Origin: Biomphalaria glabrata
Taxonomy: Eukaryota; Mollusca; Gastropoda; Planorbidae
Direction: 5' to 3'
Length of the DNA stretch: 64,000 bases
Assembly (NCBI RefSeq): GCF_947242115.1
Contig: NC_074724.1
Span: forward strand, 33,450,505 to 33,514,504
The notes below the pieces were generated by a model. It searched no databases. It was given only the letters and a program-made list of their open reading frames with translations, and had not been told where the DNA came from. Below, piece after piece: positions 36,168 through 47,400 of the stretch; position 1 is the first letter of the stretch; the number at the start of each line of letters is the position of its first letter. A program made the position numbers and the translations under genes.

Positions 36168-39100
36168 ATGGGCAATAAAAACAGTAGCAATAAACATCAT
36201 AAAACTACTAAGACTAATGGTGCAACCAATACAGGTAATAAATAGAAGCAGCTTCTAGATCTTTATTAATTCTAGATTTAAATAAGAGTAGAATATTATA
36301 AATTATTCTAAATCAATTATTGTAATATTTTAAACTAGTGATTCGAAAACAATGATGGGATGAATCAATAACAAAATTCAATTTATCTGGCAATATGATG
36401 CTAATTTTGAATTTCTGGAGTTTTAGGGCCCCCCTTAGTCCACCCAACTCTAATGACTTAAAGTAAATGCGGTTGGTCATTGTGCTCGTCACATGACACC
36501 CTGCTTGATAACCATTGACCAAAGAAACTGATGACCTTAACATCATATGCCCTATAGATCGTAAGGTCTGAACGGGGAACTTTACTTTGATGCTGAAACA
36601 AAAGAAAGGTTATATCAGCATTCTGTGCATCTAAGCTTTTAATACATTAATATATGATTAATTTATTATTAAGAGTAGTGGATTTTTTATTATTTTATTT
36701 CTGTCCTGTAGTATGCAAGTACACCTTTGCCAAATGTTGTATTGTTCTTCAAGTTGCTAAAGGTTGACCTCTAATTTTAACTTCTGCCGAATTCTGTTTC
36801 ATTTCTGCTGAAAAGACCATCTAGTTCATATCATTTCCATTAAGTGTCTTAAAAATAAAAAGCTTGCTTGGTTGTTTTATATTTAGATATAGCCTTGCAG
36901 CTTTTTTATATCAAATCTTATTATACCGGTATGTTAAGATGTAGATTTATAGATATTTCCAAGTACCATTTTATGTTGTTTTAAATGCCTGCAGATGAAA
37001 AAAAATGTGCACCAAAATATCATGCTCCAACAAACTTTAAAAGCTGAATTCTTACTAAAAATTATATCAAATTTGTTAAAAATTTCCAAAAATAGTCTTT
37101 TAAAAAATGTCACATAAAACGTTTTGATTCTAAAACATTTTTTTGGTTCAGGCTTGACTTGACTTGTAAGTATCAAATATTCCTTTAGAAATTAAGATTA
37201 TTAGGTCTTAACCCATATTTTATTCAGGACCTCAGGGTTCAAACCAGGGACTTTACAGTGCATACCACATGACCAGGCAAAGAAAAAAGCTTTAGCCTAA
37301 CCTCATCAGGAAATGGCATTTTATATACAAAATATAATAAATTGTTAAAAGGCACTTGAAAATAAGATATTAAAATTAAATCATTAATTAAGGGTATATA
37401 TTTATTTCTTTATTATTATTTTTACCACTTACAACAAAAAATATCTCTTCCTTCAGATTCTTGTCAAAATGAAGCATCTGCTTATATTTCCATTAATGTG
37501 ATGTATGAATTGCCAGGTGGCACTACTGAAATGTCCAATTTGGATGTAGCTTCGACAATGAGCGTAGGTTATTTTCAATCTTATCTTCTTATCTTATATA
37601 ATACAGACGTTACTTCAAAAAAGAAGATGATTACGTCCTACGCGTCATGCATTTAGTCATGCATATTAACCAATGACTTAAATTCTGCCAAGTCACTGGT
37701 TTTCCTGGCTAGCTCAGGCAACCCATTCCATGCTCTAATAGCACTAGGGAAGAAGGAGTATTTGTACAAATTTGTCCTAGCATATGGGACGAGGAATGTG
37801 CCTTTATCTTTGTGTCTTTCAGAGTATTTTATTAAATTTTGTTTTTGTATTTGAAGATTATGGTTCAGTGTTTTATGTATTATTGCTACTTTACTTTTGA
37901 GCCTTCTGTCCTGAAGGCTTTCTAAATTTAGTGATTTTACTAAAGGTGTTACTCTAGTCAAATGTGAATATTCGTTTGTTATGAATCGCACTGCTCTATT
38001 TTGTGTCTGTTCTAGTTTCTTAATGTTTTCTTGAGTTGAGGGGTCCCAAACAGAGGATGCATATTCTATTATTGGCCTAACCAAGGTTAAATAACATTTT
38101 AGTTTTATGTTCTTATTTGATTTATAGAAATTTCTTTTAATAAATCCTAATGCTTTGTTTGATTTTTTTGTAGTTTCATCAATATGTGGATTCCATGACA
38201 GTTTTTCATTTATTATAACACCTAGGTATTTTGCCATTTTTCAACTATTCTTTAATATGCTGTTTACTCTTCAGGAGACCTCAGCTCTTAATAAAATACA
38301 TGTTGGCAAAATTCTAGGTTATAAAATAGGAATTTTAAAAACAATAAATGACCTACTTGGCTAATACGCTAGTTTTGTAAAATCTTGAGTCTTTCAGCGT
38401 TAGGTTTTTTTTTACTAGCATTAAATTTTTTTAATGTTCATATGTCTAGATGGTGGTGTGGTGGTAAAGTACTTTGCTTCTAAACCAGAGGTCCCAGGTT
38501 CAAATCCTGGCGAAGACTGGGATTTTTAATTTTGGGATCTTTTGGGGGCCTGAGTCCACCCAGCTCTTACTAGCTGACATTAGCTGTAAAGATGTTTCGT
38601 TGGTTGTTTTGTGGGCCGCAGAAACAGATGATCTTTACATCATCTGCGCTATAGACCGCAAGGCCTGAAAGGAGAAGTTCATCTGTCTCTTGAATTCTAT
38701 CACAGAGGTACTTTGACAGTTAAAGTAAGTAAATCTCTCCATTCTTCCTGGTCAGCAGCTTTTCTTAGCATAATATCAAGAGTGAGGTCAGTCCATTCTT
38801 TCATATTGGACAACCCTTATTTCATGCTCCCTCCACTGTACCTATTTGAAAGTGAGTCATGTCTTGCAATAGGACAAAGAAGCTCAGCTTTCGTCTCTTC
38901 ACATTATTTAGAAATTTAACAGCCATTTAAAAATAGTTTATTTTATGGGATGTAAGGTCTAGAGTCTAAGTACGCTTGAACTTCGGCTTTGTTTGGATAC
39001 CCATGAAGGGGGCTCGAAGTTCGGCACCTAAAGACAACACAGAAAACCTTCTCCCAGATCCCCCCTCACCCTACTGGTTCGCAAATGAGATTGGACCATA

Positions 39101-40427
39101 GCACTCTGAGCTTGTTATAAGCATGAAAGTAGCGCTATATAAAGGCTTTTTTTTCCCCTAGTATCTGATCCCCCATCAGTTTTCTCTACCATTTAGTCTC
39201 AAAGGGTTGAATTCATCTTTCAGTCACAGCATTTAGCATTTCACTTGGAAGCTGGTATTACTCCTCCCGATCTTCCACAGTTTACTCTGAATTTACTCTT
39301 GATGGCAGATAGGGTTTTTCTCTCTTTTAGCGCTTCAAGATCTCTTGTTGTTTCACCTTAGGTATTAAGTCATCGTCTTCTAATGTTTGGCTATTCAACT
39401 GTATGCAACTTCTCATATCCACCACTAAATAGTATTTCACTTGATAAAAATTCAATTTTATCAATTAACTTTGTTGTCAATTTTAAAAAAATATATTATA
39501 GACCAAATTTGCTTATCAATTATTAAATAATTATCAAGTAATTGTAAATGTATTGTAAAGGTGATGATTTAGGCTTGAGTTCTTCTTGGAAAATCTAATG
39601 AGATCCAAGACTATATTCCTGATTCACTTTTAGGGAAACAGGGAAAATTTTCCAAGATGAAGGAAGATTGCAGTTTTTTTTACATAGCGCTAAAGGTACC
39701 AGTAACAGCCTGGACTGCATAGCCATGTGAAATACTGCAGTCCTCCTTTATCTTCTGTCTTGAAGTCAGGCTTATTATTATCGGTACTGTTATTATTATA
39801 AATATGTAGATAAGCAGTGTAGGAGGTTGACTTAAGTTGTTTTTTTGTGTTTAGTTTGTGTCTGTTTTCTGTGTAGATTTCCATTGGGTTTCAAACATAT
39901 TTCCCCTGTTTTAACTCCAACTGTCTCTTCGTAAGCTATCCTGCCAGGTGTGCTTCCTTATTTTCTTGTGCTTCGTTCTCATATATGTGTGAGACAAGTA
40001 GTCCTATATCTGCGATGAACTGTGCAGTGGTTTACAGATCTGACAACTCTCCATATAGTTTGGGGGCCATGTCTTTTATGGGCCTCTCAATACTCTGTGA
40101 AGCTTTGCTTACTTATTTCTTATGCTAGTGAGGGTTTAGCTGGTGTCTGAACTGTGACAAAAAAAAAAATAGAAGATTTACTTTGAGGGTTGCCAGTAAA
40201 TTGAAATCCAAAAAATTATAATTTTTCCTTATGTTAAATCTGATGATGTTTTGCAGGTTGAAGATTTTGTAAATGACCTCAGCATCAAGTATAAAATAGA
40301 TCCTGAAAATATTTTGATATTTAGACACAATGGGAAAACGCCATTACCAAGCAAGAATAATTTGAAACATTACGGCATAAAGGACGGGGATATTTTACGT
40401 GTGAAGCAGGCGAAAATAACAAAATGA
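36168..40427 (+). CDS. Small protein with C-terminal ubiquitin-like domain
   Basis: Three coding exons, 36168-36234, 37457-37563 and 40257-40427, with GT-AG borders and matching phases, encode 114 residues. A polar N-terminus (MGNKNSSNKHHKTTKTNG) leads into one domain of about 80 residues: ISINVMYELPGG, then VEDFVNDLSIKYKIDPENIL, IFRHNGKTPLP and YGIKDGDILRV before KQAKITK and the stop. The beta-grasp signature is visible: a first strand, a helix, an L/F-x-x-x-G-K turn, and a final G-I-x-D-G-D-I-x-x-V strand as in ubiquitin and SUMO-like domains. The tail has no GG end, so conjugation is unlikely; an adaptor role is inference. It may relate to NFATC2IP-like SUMO folds, but I could not assign orthology. 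The second intron contains a LINE. The ATG directly follows an acceptor-like CTTTAG, which suggests a noncoding upstream exon. Confidence 0.7.
36415..36575 (-). repeat. tRNA-derived SINE, family A, headless
   Basis: TTTTAGGGCCCCCCTTAGTCC, AATGCGGTTGGTCATTGTGC, TCACATGACACCCTGC, GATCGTAAGGTCTGAACGGG on plus. Body and tail only. It lies in the first intron of the ubiquitin-like gene. Confidence 0.75.
37575..38240 (-). mobile_element. CR1/L2-like LINE 3' end, best-preserved copy
   Basis: A 194-codon minus-strand frame (38237-37653) runs to a natural stop: KYLGVIINEKLSWNPHIDET, FIKRNFYKSNKNIKLKCYL, VRPIIEYASSVWDPSTQENI, NRAVRFITNEYSHLTRVTPL, then YARTNLYKYSFFPSAIRAWN and GLPE, NMHD. The 3' UTR (CGTAGGACGTAATCATC on minus) ends with CAGACGT-like sequence and TAAGATAAGA at 37580. 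Only the last part of the reverse transcriptase is present, so it is 5'-truncated. It lies in the second intron of the ubiquitin-like gene. Confidence 0.88.
38450..38695 (+). repeat. tRNA-derived SINE, family A, near full length
   Basis: GATGGTGGTGTGGTGGTAAAGT head, CCCAGGTTCAAATCCTGGCG box B, GAGTCCACCCAGCTCTTAC, CATCATCTGCGCTATAGACC, AAGGCCTGAAAGGAGAAGTT tail. Confidence 0.85.
38710..38830 (-). mobile_element. RTE LINE C-terminal fragment
   Basis: The minus strand gives NMKEWTDLTLDIMLRKAADQ then EEWRDLLTL, the region after RKRWEDNI in RTE proteins. Confidence 0.6.
38965..39155 (+). repeat. tRNA-derived SINE, family C
   Basis: TACGCTTGAACTTCGG, GGGGGCTCGAAGTTCGGCACC box B, GCAAATGAGATTGGACC, GCATGAAAGTAGCGCTATAT, then a poly-T run. 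The 5' head is partly lost. Confidence 0.7.
39160..39955. other. Intronic stretch, nothing recognised
   Basis: It lies in the second intron of the ubiquitin-like gene. It is AT-rich and without convincing exon, repeat end or coding frame. Confidence 0.5.
39960..40085 (-). repeat. Short interspersed repeat, family F
   Basis: Inverse of 3845-3980 and 5700-5820: GATGAACTGTGCAGTGGTTT then ACAACTCTCCATATAGTTT on plus. Confidence 0.5.
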
Positions 40428-41420
40428 TCTTTAATGACTTTTAAGACCAAAAACATTTTTAAGTTTCCATTTTTAAAAAAAATATGTGTATCTTTAGCCG
40501 TTTGTGACGTATATGTCATTACATAGGTGGATAACAAAGTTTTGAATCTAAATCTAGATCATTTGAAAATTTTGCAAAAGTATAATTTTAATTACTTATT
40601 TTATTATTTTATACCGTAGTCATTTTGAGAATAGGATTGAGTGAAAAAAATAATAATTGGGTACATTGAAGTGCCTGTTGACTCTGTGAATGTTTTTTTT
40701 TAATACATTATACCTTTTTGTAAAGTTATGTAAAATGTAATATGATCAATTGTACATGTCCTTTCAATTGGATCCAAATATGTATTAAAAATGCATACCA
40801 ATATAGATTTTTAATATACTTTACCTGGACTCTTCATAGAATTTAAAAACTGAAACTTTTTTTTTCAATGAAGATTGTAGAATTTTATATGCTAGAAAGA
40901 TCAACATATATTTCATGTGGAGGAATCCATTATCTTGTTAGAGTTAGTTTTTATTTTTTTATTGCCCATATCTTTCTTCAACCTTTTTTTTTCTTTTTTC
41001 TTTTTTTTTTGAAATTTTGTACCATTCATGTAAGAGTTCTCTATATGTTCCTTTCAGAACCTAGCTTCCACCAAATGTTGTATGATATCCTATTGAAGTA
41101 AATTAATGACATTGGCCATATTTTATAATTTGAAATGAAGTTAAATGTTCACCTGTCAGAAAACTTAATCTTGTTGATGCAAATTTCTTAATTGATCAGC
41201 TAATCTCTTATACAACAGGCTGTATTGATTTTCTGTTTTGTCACACTGAAGGATTAGTGCATACCATTGATTCATTTGTTTATGAATGAAAATATGAATT
41301 TTTAATATTTTTTTGGTACTTTTTGGTCACATTTGTTTGATAAACTGAAAAAACTCAATTAAATGGTTACAGTTTTTTTAAATTTTTCTTTCTTACCTAG
41401 TGTTATTGAATTTTTCCTTC
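40428..41420. other. Probable 3' UTR and intergenic DNA
   Basis: AT-rich sequence follows the stop of the ubiquitin-like gene. I see no canonical AATAAA in the first kilobase, so the transcript end is unknown. No other gene is visible. Confidence 0.4.
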
Positions 41421-41424
41421 TCAG

Positions 41425-41600
41425 ATTTTATATATATAGTGCTTTTTTGTGAAGGTACGCACTGGTTTGGCGTACTGGTACCTTTTTAAATGTGGGGAAA
41501 AATTATTACTTTTTTTGTATTTTAATGTTTATTATTAATTTATTAGTAGTTAAAAGTTAGGCAATCCATCACTAAGTACCGGCACCTATTCTTTTACAAA
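41425..41600 (+). mobile_element. MITE, AGTGCTTTTTTGTG family, copy 1
   Basis: AGTGCTTTTTTGTGAAGGTA, GGCGTACTGGTACCTTTTT and the far end GCAATCCATCACTAAGTACC then GGCACCTATTCTTTTAC. The far end is an imperfect inverse of the start. A matching inverted copy lies at 45850-46065. Confidence 0.6.
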
Positions 41601-41604
41601 ACAA

Positions 41605-41835
41605 GGTTACGAAGACAGTTTGTGTGGAAACACTAACTCAAAATCGGCCCCGAAGTGGTCCACCCAGGCTGGTATCAATATTTTCAGAAAGAACATCAGA
41701 GTTACATTATATCAAAGACAAATGATAGAGAAGAAAGAAGGTTGACAAATCTTGTGTGGTGCCCCAGCGTACCAATGGATAGGTGAATGTGAAGTTAAAT
41801 GCGAACCTGGCCTAAATGATGTCTTATAATAAATA
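41605..41835 (+). repeat. Short RTE-derived element, copy 2
   Basis: AACAAGGTTACGAAGACAGT, GAAGTGGTCCACCCAGGCTG, ATCAATATTTTCAGAAAG, GTTGACAAATCTTGTGTGG and CGAACCTGGCCTAAATGATG. It has the same start and end as 35545-35790 and directly follows the MITE at 41425. Confidence 0.65.
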
Positions 41836-41839
41836 ATTG

Positions 41840-43750
41840 ATCTAATTGTTTTGTAAAGGGTCAATCACTGTAAATACACCTTAGCTTTAAATTTTTTGAC
41901 TTTCATTTTATTTTTTCTTTCATTTTAAATTAGGTATTGTAATTAACTCAGCTTGTCTGGTGTAACTATTTTGTTTTTACTTTACCAGCTTCTAAGAATT
42001 TTGGTCAGGCCTTGTTGGAAAATTTGTTATAATCATTCAGAGCTATTTAAAGATTTCAGTATCCGGTACTTGAAAAAGGATATCAAAATGATTTTTGTAA
42101 AATACCATTTCCAGTAACAGTATGTTAATTACTTTATCTTTTTAACCATTTTATCACTTTTGCACAGTATTGTCAACACTATCTTACAAAAATTTACTGG
42201 CTATTGTAAGCTTTGTATTCATTTTTTTTTTTGTGCCAAAATTTATTTATTTTTTTGAATTCTTAACAGCAACTTTAAATGGTTAATACAATGAAAGCAA
42301 TTTTTATTATAAATTCAAACTGTTAGTATTGTTTTGAGGTTTTACATTGTTGTATACAAACTTATTTTATACTGTCAACATACATTCCGACATACTTATG
42401 ACCCTAACTCATTACCCCAGTTGGGGTACTGGCCAAGCACAAATCATTCTTATCTTTACAGGGTTGGAGATATGAAATAATTCTTTCATGTTTACCTTGA
42501 TCTTGTTTTGCCCGGTGCTTCTTGTATTTTTGTCCAGTCTCTTTCACACCTCCTTTTAGGTTTCGCTTATGTTCCACAATCAAAATGTCATTGTCACTCT
42601 ATTTCAAAATATAAACTTGATTGACTCAAACCCAAAACCTCTTTGTATTTAACAGTGCTTTAACAAGTAATGGTTATTTTTACAGTTTTTTTCTTAAATT
42701 TCTGCCAAACCATATAAAGTCTGTATATCCATCCAGTACAGTATATTTTAAACTACCGGTACCGTCCAGTGACTATATATTAAACATGAAAAAAAAATTG
42801 TTTAGTCTTGTGACTTAAGTGCCGTTGGCTTTAACATACCGTAGTATTTATTCACCAACTATATGTATTTTGTTCTGAAAAAAAAAATGATATTAAATGG
42901 AAACAGTATTATTCTAGCATGGCTTTTTTTTATTTTAGTCTGTACCTGGTATACCAGCAAAAAAGAAAAGACTGTAAAAGTATCTGGATTGTCATTGTTT
43001 TAATTGTATGAATTTGTATATGTCCAATATAATCACAGGAAACAACTGATCATGGTCAATTTAATGGTCTAAAAGACACTTTGGTACTGTATACAAAGAA
43101 ACATCCACTACTGGGTAGTCATGATAAGATGCACAACTTAGGTCGGTCAAACGTTTATCTTTTTCGTCTAACATTTATTACAGTACCAGTGCTATGAATC
43201 TACTGCTGAGGAAAACCTAAACTGACAAGACAATGGTTATGGAATGTGTAGAAAATTGTTGATTCATCTTGCTGATGAAAGTGGTGTGAATTATATGTAA
43301 TTATACTATTTATAACTGGTGATTTGGTTGTATTATTATATTATATTTACATTAAAATGTATTTTGGCATATTAGCATCAGGATAACACCCAGTAGAAAT
43401 GTTTTTTGCTAATAATGCTTTTTATTCTGTGATCAGAGCAACCTGCAATATTTTTTCTTTTTCAACTCTTTAATTGGTGTTGACAGTGTAAACTATTTGT
43501 ATACCGGTATGTGTATGAATTGTACAAGACATGATGAGCATAAAAGCAACATTAAATTTTGAACCCATTTAAAATGGTCATTGGTGTTGACCATCTACTA
43601 TTAATGTGTCGTTACTATTACACATGGCATTGTACTGTTTAGTTCTCACAAAATTTTTTTTTTTTGCTAAATTCCGACTTAAGTAGTTTGGCTATACCAT
43701 TAATTTGCATGTAAAAATGTTTATCTGGTGCCTCATTTAGCAGCCTTCAT
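41840..43750. other. Intergenic DNA, no gene seen
   Basis: AT-rich, with a few ACCGGTAC words and homopolymer runs. There is no exon pair or repeat family I recognise. It lies between the convergent ubiquitin-like and RPS25 genes and could hold part of a long 3' UTR. Confidence 0.45.
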
Positions 43751-43754
43751 TTTT

Positions 43755-43905
43755 AAAACTATTGCTACCTAGTCATGTGACCTGCACTGTCATTCAATGT
43801 TAATGGTAGTCCCAGATTTGAACTCCTGACATCATGCAGGAGGATTGGTCTAGGATCTATTTGTATCCAAATCTGAAGGAACATCCAAAATATATAAAAC
43901 AAAAT
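43755..43905 (+). repeat. tRNA-derived SINE, family B, diverged
   Basis: TGCTACCTAGTCATGTGACC, CCCAGATTTGAACTCCTG, CAGGAGGATTGGTCTAGGAT, CTGAAGGAACATCCAAAATA: family B order with many substitutions. Confidence 0.6.
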
Positions 43906-44383
43906 AAAACAAAGCTTTCTTGCTTGATTCAATATCCTTCAGTGACAAATCTTATGTGTATGGACATGTATTTTGATGGGAGTTTATAAGCCCCTTTATG
44001 CACACTACACCAGGGAATTCTGTAAACCAGGAAGGAAAATGGCCCACAACCCTAATTTCACTATAACAATAAAGGCTAAATATTTTGTCATGCTCACTTG
44101 TTCATTTATATATATATATTAAATGTCTTGCTTGCCTGCTGTTTATGCTCTGGAGTACCAACCATTATTAGTTTTAAATACACAAATGAATGATTTTATT
44201 TAAAAATTGAAATCTCACCATAACAAATTTAAATGGAAATTTTACAGTAACAGATGCTTCCATTTTAAACTCATTCATAGTCGACTTTCAACCTGTAGAT
44301 TAAAAGGTCTTACCAGAATCAATCATAAGTACACACAGATCCAAATATAAATAAATAAAAAAAAAGTTTGTATGGTTTCGCTT

Positions 44384-44389
44384 TTTATT
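44384..44389 (-). promoter_or_regulatory. RPS25 polyadenylation signal
   Basis: AATAAA on the minus strand, 17 bases past the stop. A very short 3' UTR is usual for ribosomal protein mRNAs. Confidence 0.7.
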
Positions 44390-44406
44390 AGATAAGAAAA
44401 AACAAT

Positions 44407-47400
44407 CTACTTTTCATCTTTTTCATCTTCTTTGTCTCCTTTGGTTGCTCTTGTGTAGATCATTTGAGAAGCATGTTTGGATATGAGACGAATCAAACCT
44501 GAAAAGGGAAAAGTCTTTTTCTTAGTACAATCACTACCCTAATATTAACTTTAAATATTATGGTCATGTAATAGCCAGACACCTAAAATCTCTAACAAGG
44601 GAAAAAAAATGTACTTAGCATTTCAATACAAGTCAATGTTTAAGTTATTAATGCATACCCATGGTCTATGCTTGAAATTTACATTCAGAACTTATGAAAC
44701 TTTTATTCATTTTTATATACAAATGCATAAGTCAATTACATAGAAACACTCATTAAATGGATTATTATTACTAAAGTAATGAGTAGCTTAATTTTTAATA
44801 AATTGAAAAATGGTTTATGAACAGAACTGCTTTACTACAGAAGAAATTACTTTAAAAAAAAAAATGGTTTGCAAAACTGATTGTATACAGACAGCCCAAC
44901 ACAATTAACAGGACTTGAAATGGGTGCATTAAATATTATATTTTATGCAAAACACACAAGTTTTACCTTTTGAATGCAACTCTCTGAGGGCCTGCTTTGC
45001 AAGTGATCCTCTGACCTTTAACCTTTCAGAAACCACTGAAGGGGTAATGAGTTTATAGCTGGGAACTTCTTTGTACAGTTTATCATAAGTTGCCTTGTCA
45101 AAAAGGATCAAATTGTTGAGTTTATCGCGGACTTTTCCTTTGGACCACTTCTGCAAATTGAATAATAAAACAAAAAATTCACTGATAATATTTATTGCAA
45201 TTTTCTTTTAGGATGAGGAAAAGCTAGCTTGCATTGAAAATTGAAGTCTGGCTCCACTTTATAATGTAACAGCATGTATGTTTGTCAGATCATTTTCCAA
45301 AATTACAATAAGCCCATCAGTACCCATTGGCTGGCAAAAGATTTCAAAGGGTATAAATAAAAAAAAAAAAAGAAGATTGAAATACATCGGTCATGGCAAT
45401 GATCTATTTTTATCTGGGAAATAAGGTGGGAAAAAAAAAACTGTAGTCAATCACTAATTGCTAAGCAACTATGGACTTAATGTCAACTATTTTGATTAGT
45501 TAATGAGCATTAAGATTGCAGCCTACTTTGTGTCAACGTAAAGAACAAATAAATTTACCTTCTTTTTAGCTTTACCGCCGGAACCTTCCTTTTTAGGTTT
45601 GCCTGCAGTAGTTTTAGCAGCCTTCGCTGCTTTGGCCTCCGCCTTCTTAGCACCCTGTTAATAAAGCAAAATGTGTAAAACCTTTTACTTTTATTAAGAT
45701 TGTTAATATCTTTCTATAGCCAGTATAGGATTATTAGACAACTAAAACATTTTACTTGGTAAGGGAATGTCAAGCAGCCTGCCATTACCCATATTTTCTA
45801 CAAAGTTAAGGATTTGTATAGCACAAGATAAACTAAAAAACAAGAGATCAGTGTTGTTTTTTTTTTGTAAAAAAAAAAGAATTAAAAAATAGGTGCCAGT
45901 ACTTCTTAGATCTAGTGATGGATTGCCTAACTTTTAACAGATCTAATAAGTTAAAAAAACGTTAGAACACAAGAAAAACTTTCCCCGTATTGAAAAAGGT
46001 GCCAGTACGCCATAACAGTGCGTACCGTCACAAAAAAAAGCACAGCTACTAGGTACTTCAACATCGCTATTTTTTGTACGCCGGAAGTGTGTTTAAAAAC
46101 TGGTCCTCATGGTTTCGGTCGCGTCCCCGGTTACCGTCGGAAAATTGCGTAAAACGTCATTATTTTTGAACCGATCTTCTAGATTAAAGTATCATTTTGT
46201 CGGGGAGAAAATGGCGATTCTTTTGATACCAAATTTGACGGGATTGGTTTACTAGATCGTTTTTTTTTAAGTTTCCAAAATTAGGGTGTGTTCCAGATAT
46301 GATTACTTTTTTATTTTTGTTTTGTAATTATTTATATTGGTTAGTAATTTGTAGTATCCATATCTACATAAGAATCACGTGTGATTATAAAGCTATTTTG
46401 GATGGCACTCTTGGTATATGAATGCCAAAATGACCACCAAATCGAAAGTAGCCATTTTGCTATCAATTCTACCGGAAGTAGTAATAAAATACTTATAAAA
46501 TATAATAAAAACGAAGTTTCCTTGTTTATTAATATAGATAATGAAGCAAAAAAACTTGTATTAATGTAGATCTAGATTTAGTTAGTAATAGATCTAGAGA
46601 AGCAACAGAATATAGAAAAATCAAATTATTGTTTTAATCATACACTAGAGTGTAGATCTAGGTCTAATACTTAGATTTAGGCTTAGATCTATTTTTTAGA
46701 ATAGGAACAGATGCTTAGAATGAAATCTAGAATAAGAATTAGATAAGATAGATAGACCTTTAATTAATTGATTTGATATATATACTAGTCTAGTCTATAC
46801 TTAATTGTCTTAATAAACTAATACTAGTTTCTAGATCTAGAATGTTGAGGACTAAATTTAGATCTATTTTTTTATGTGAAATTTAATGGGAGAAAATCTG
46901 AGAAATAGCCTAAAAACTAAAACAGCTTTTCAATATATATTATAAATTAGATCTAGTCTAGATGTTATATTATAAGTTTGTTTAGATTATGTCTGTATAT
47001 ATAATATATATATATAGACTCAGTATATTTTAAACTTTATAAAAGAGACATTCTGATATCTAATCTTGGCAATTTGACTAATTGTATTGATTTCTATTGC
47101 CTCTTGCCTCGTCCCCCCCCCCCCATATCCAAATATTTTGTAATTTTACATCTGCATTTTTTTTTTAATAAAAAAAAAAGGTCAATATTTAGAAAATGTT
47201 TTTTAAAGATAACTTTTTCATACTCCAGCTGTTTAAAGTCTCCTTTTAATTTTATGATTAAATATTAAGAAATAAAAACAAGTTCTCGTCAATATTTGAA
47301 AAAAATCTAGCTGTTCCCGTAGTACAATTTTTAAAAATAAATGTCACAATTTTGAATTGCTTTTTTTCTTTAAAATTATTATTTATTTTTGTAGCAAATA

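Noticed and set aside
46381-46569. 62-codon plus-strand frame in the RPS25 intron
   Set aside because: AT-rich, no domain or splice pattern, and inside an intron of the opposite strand.
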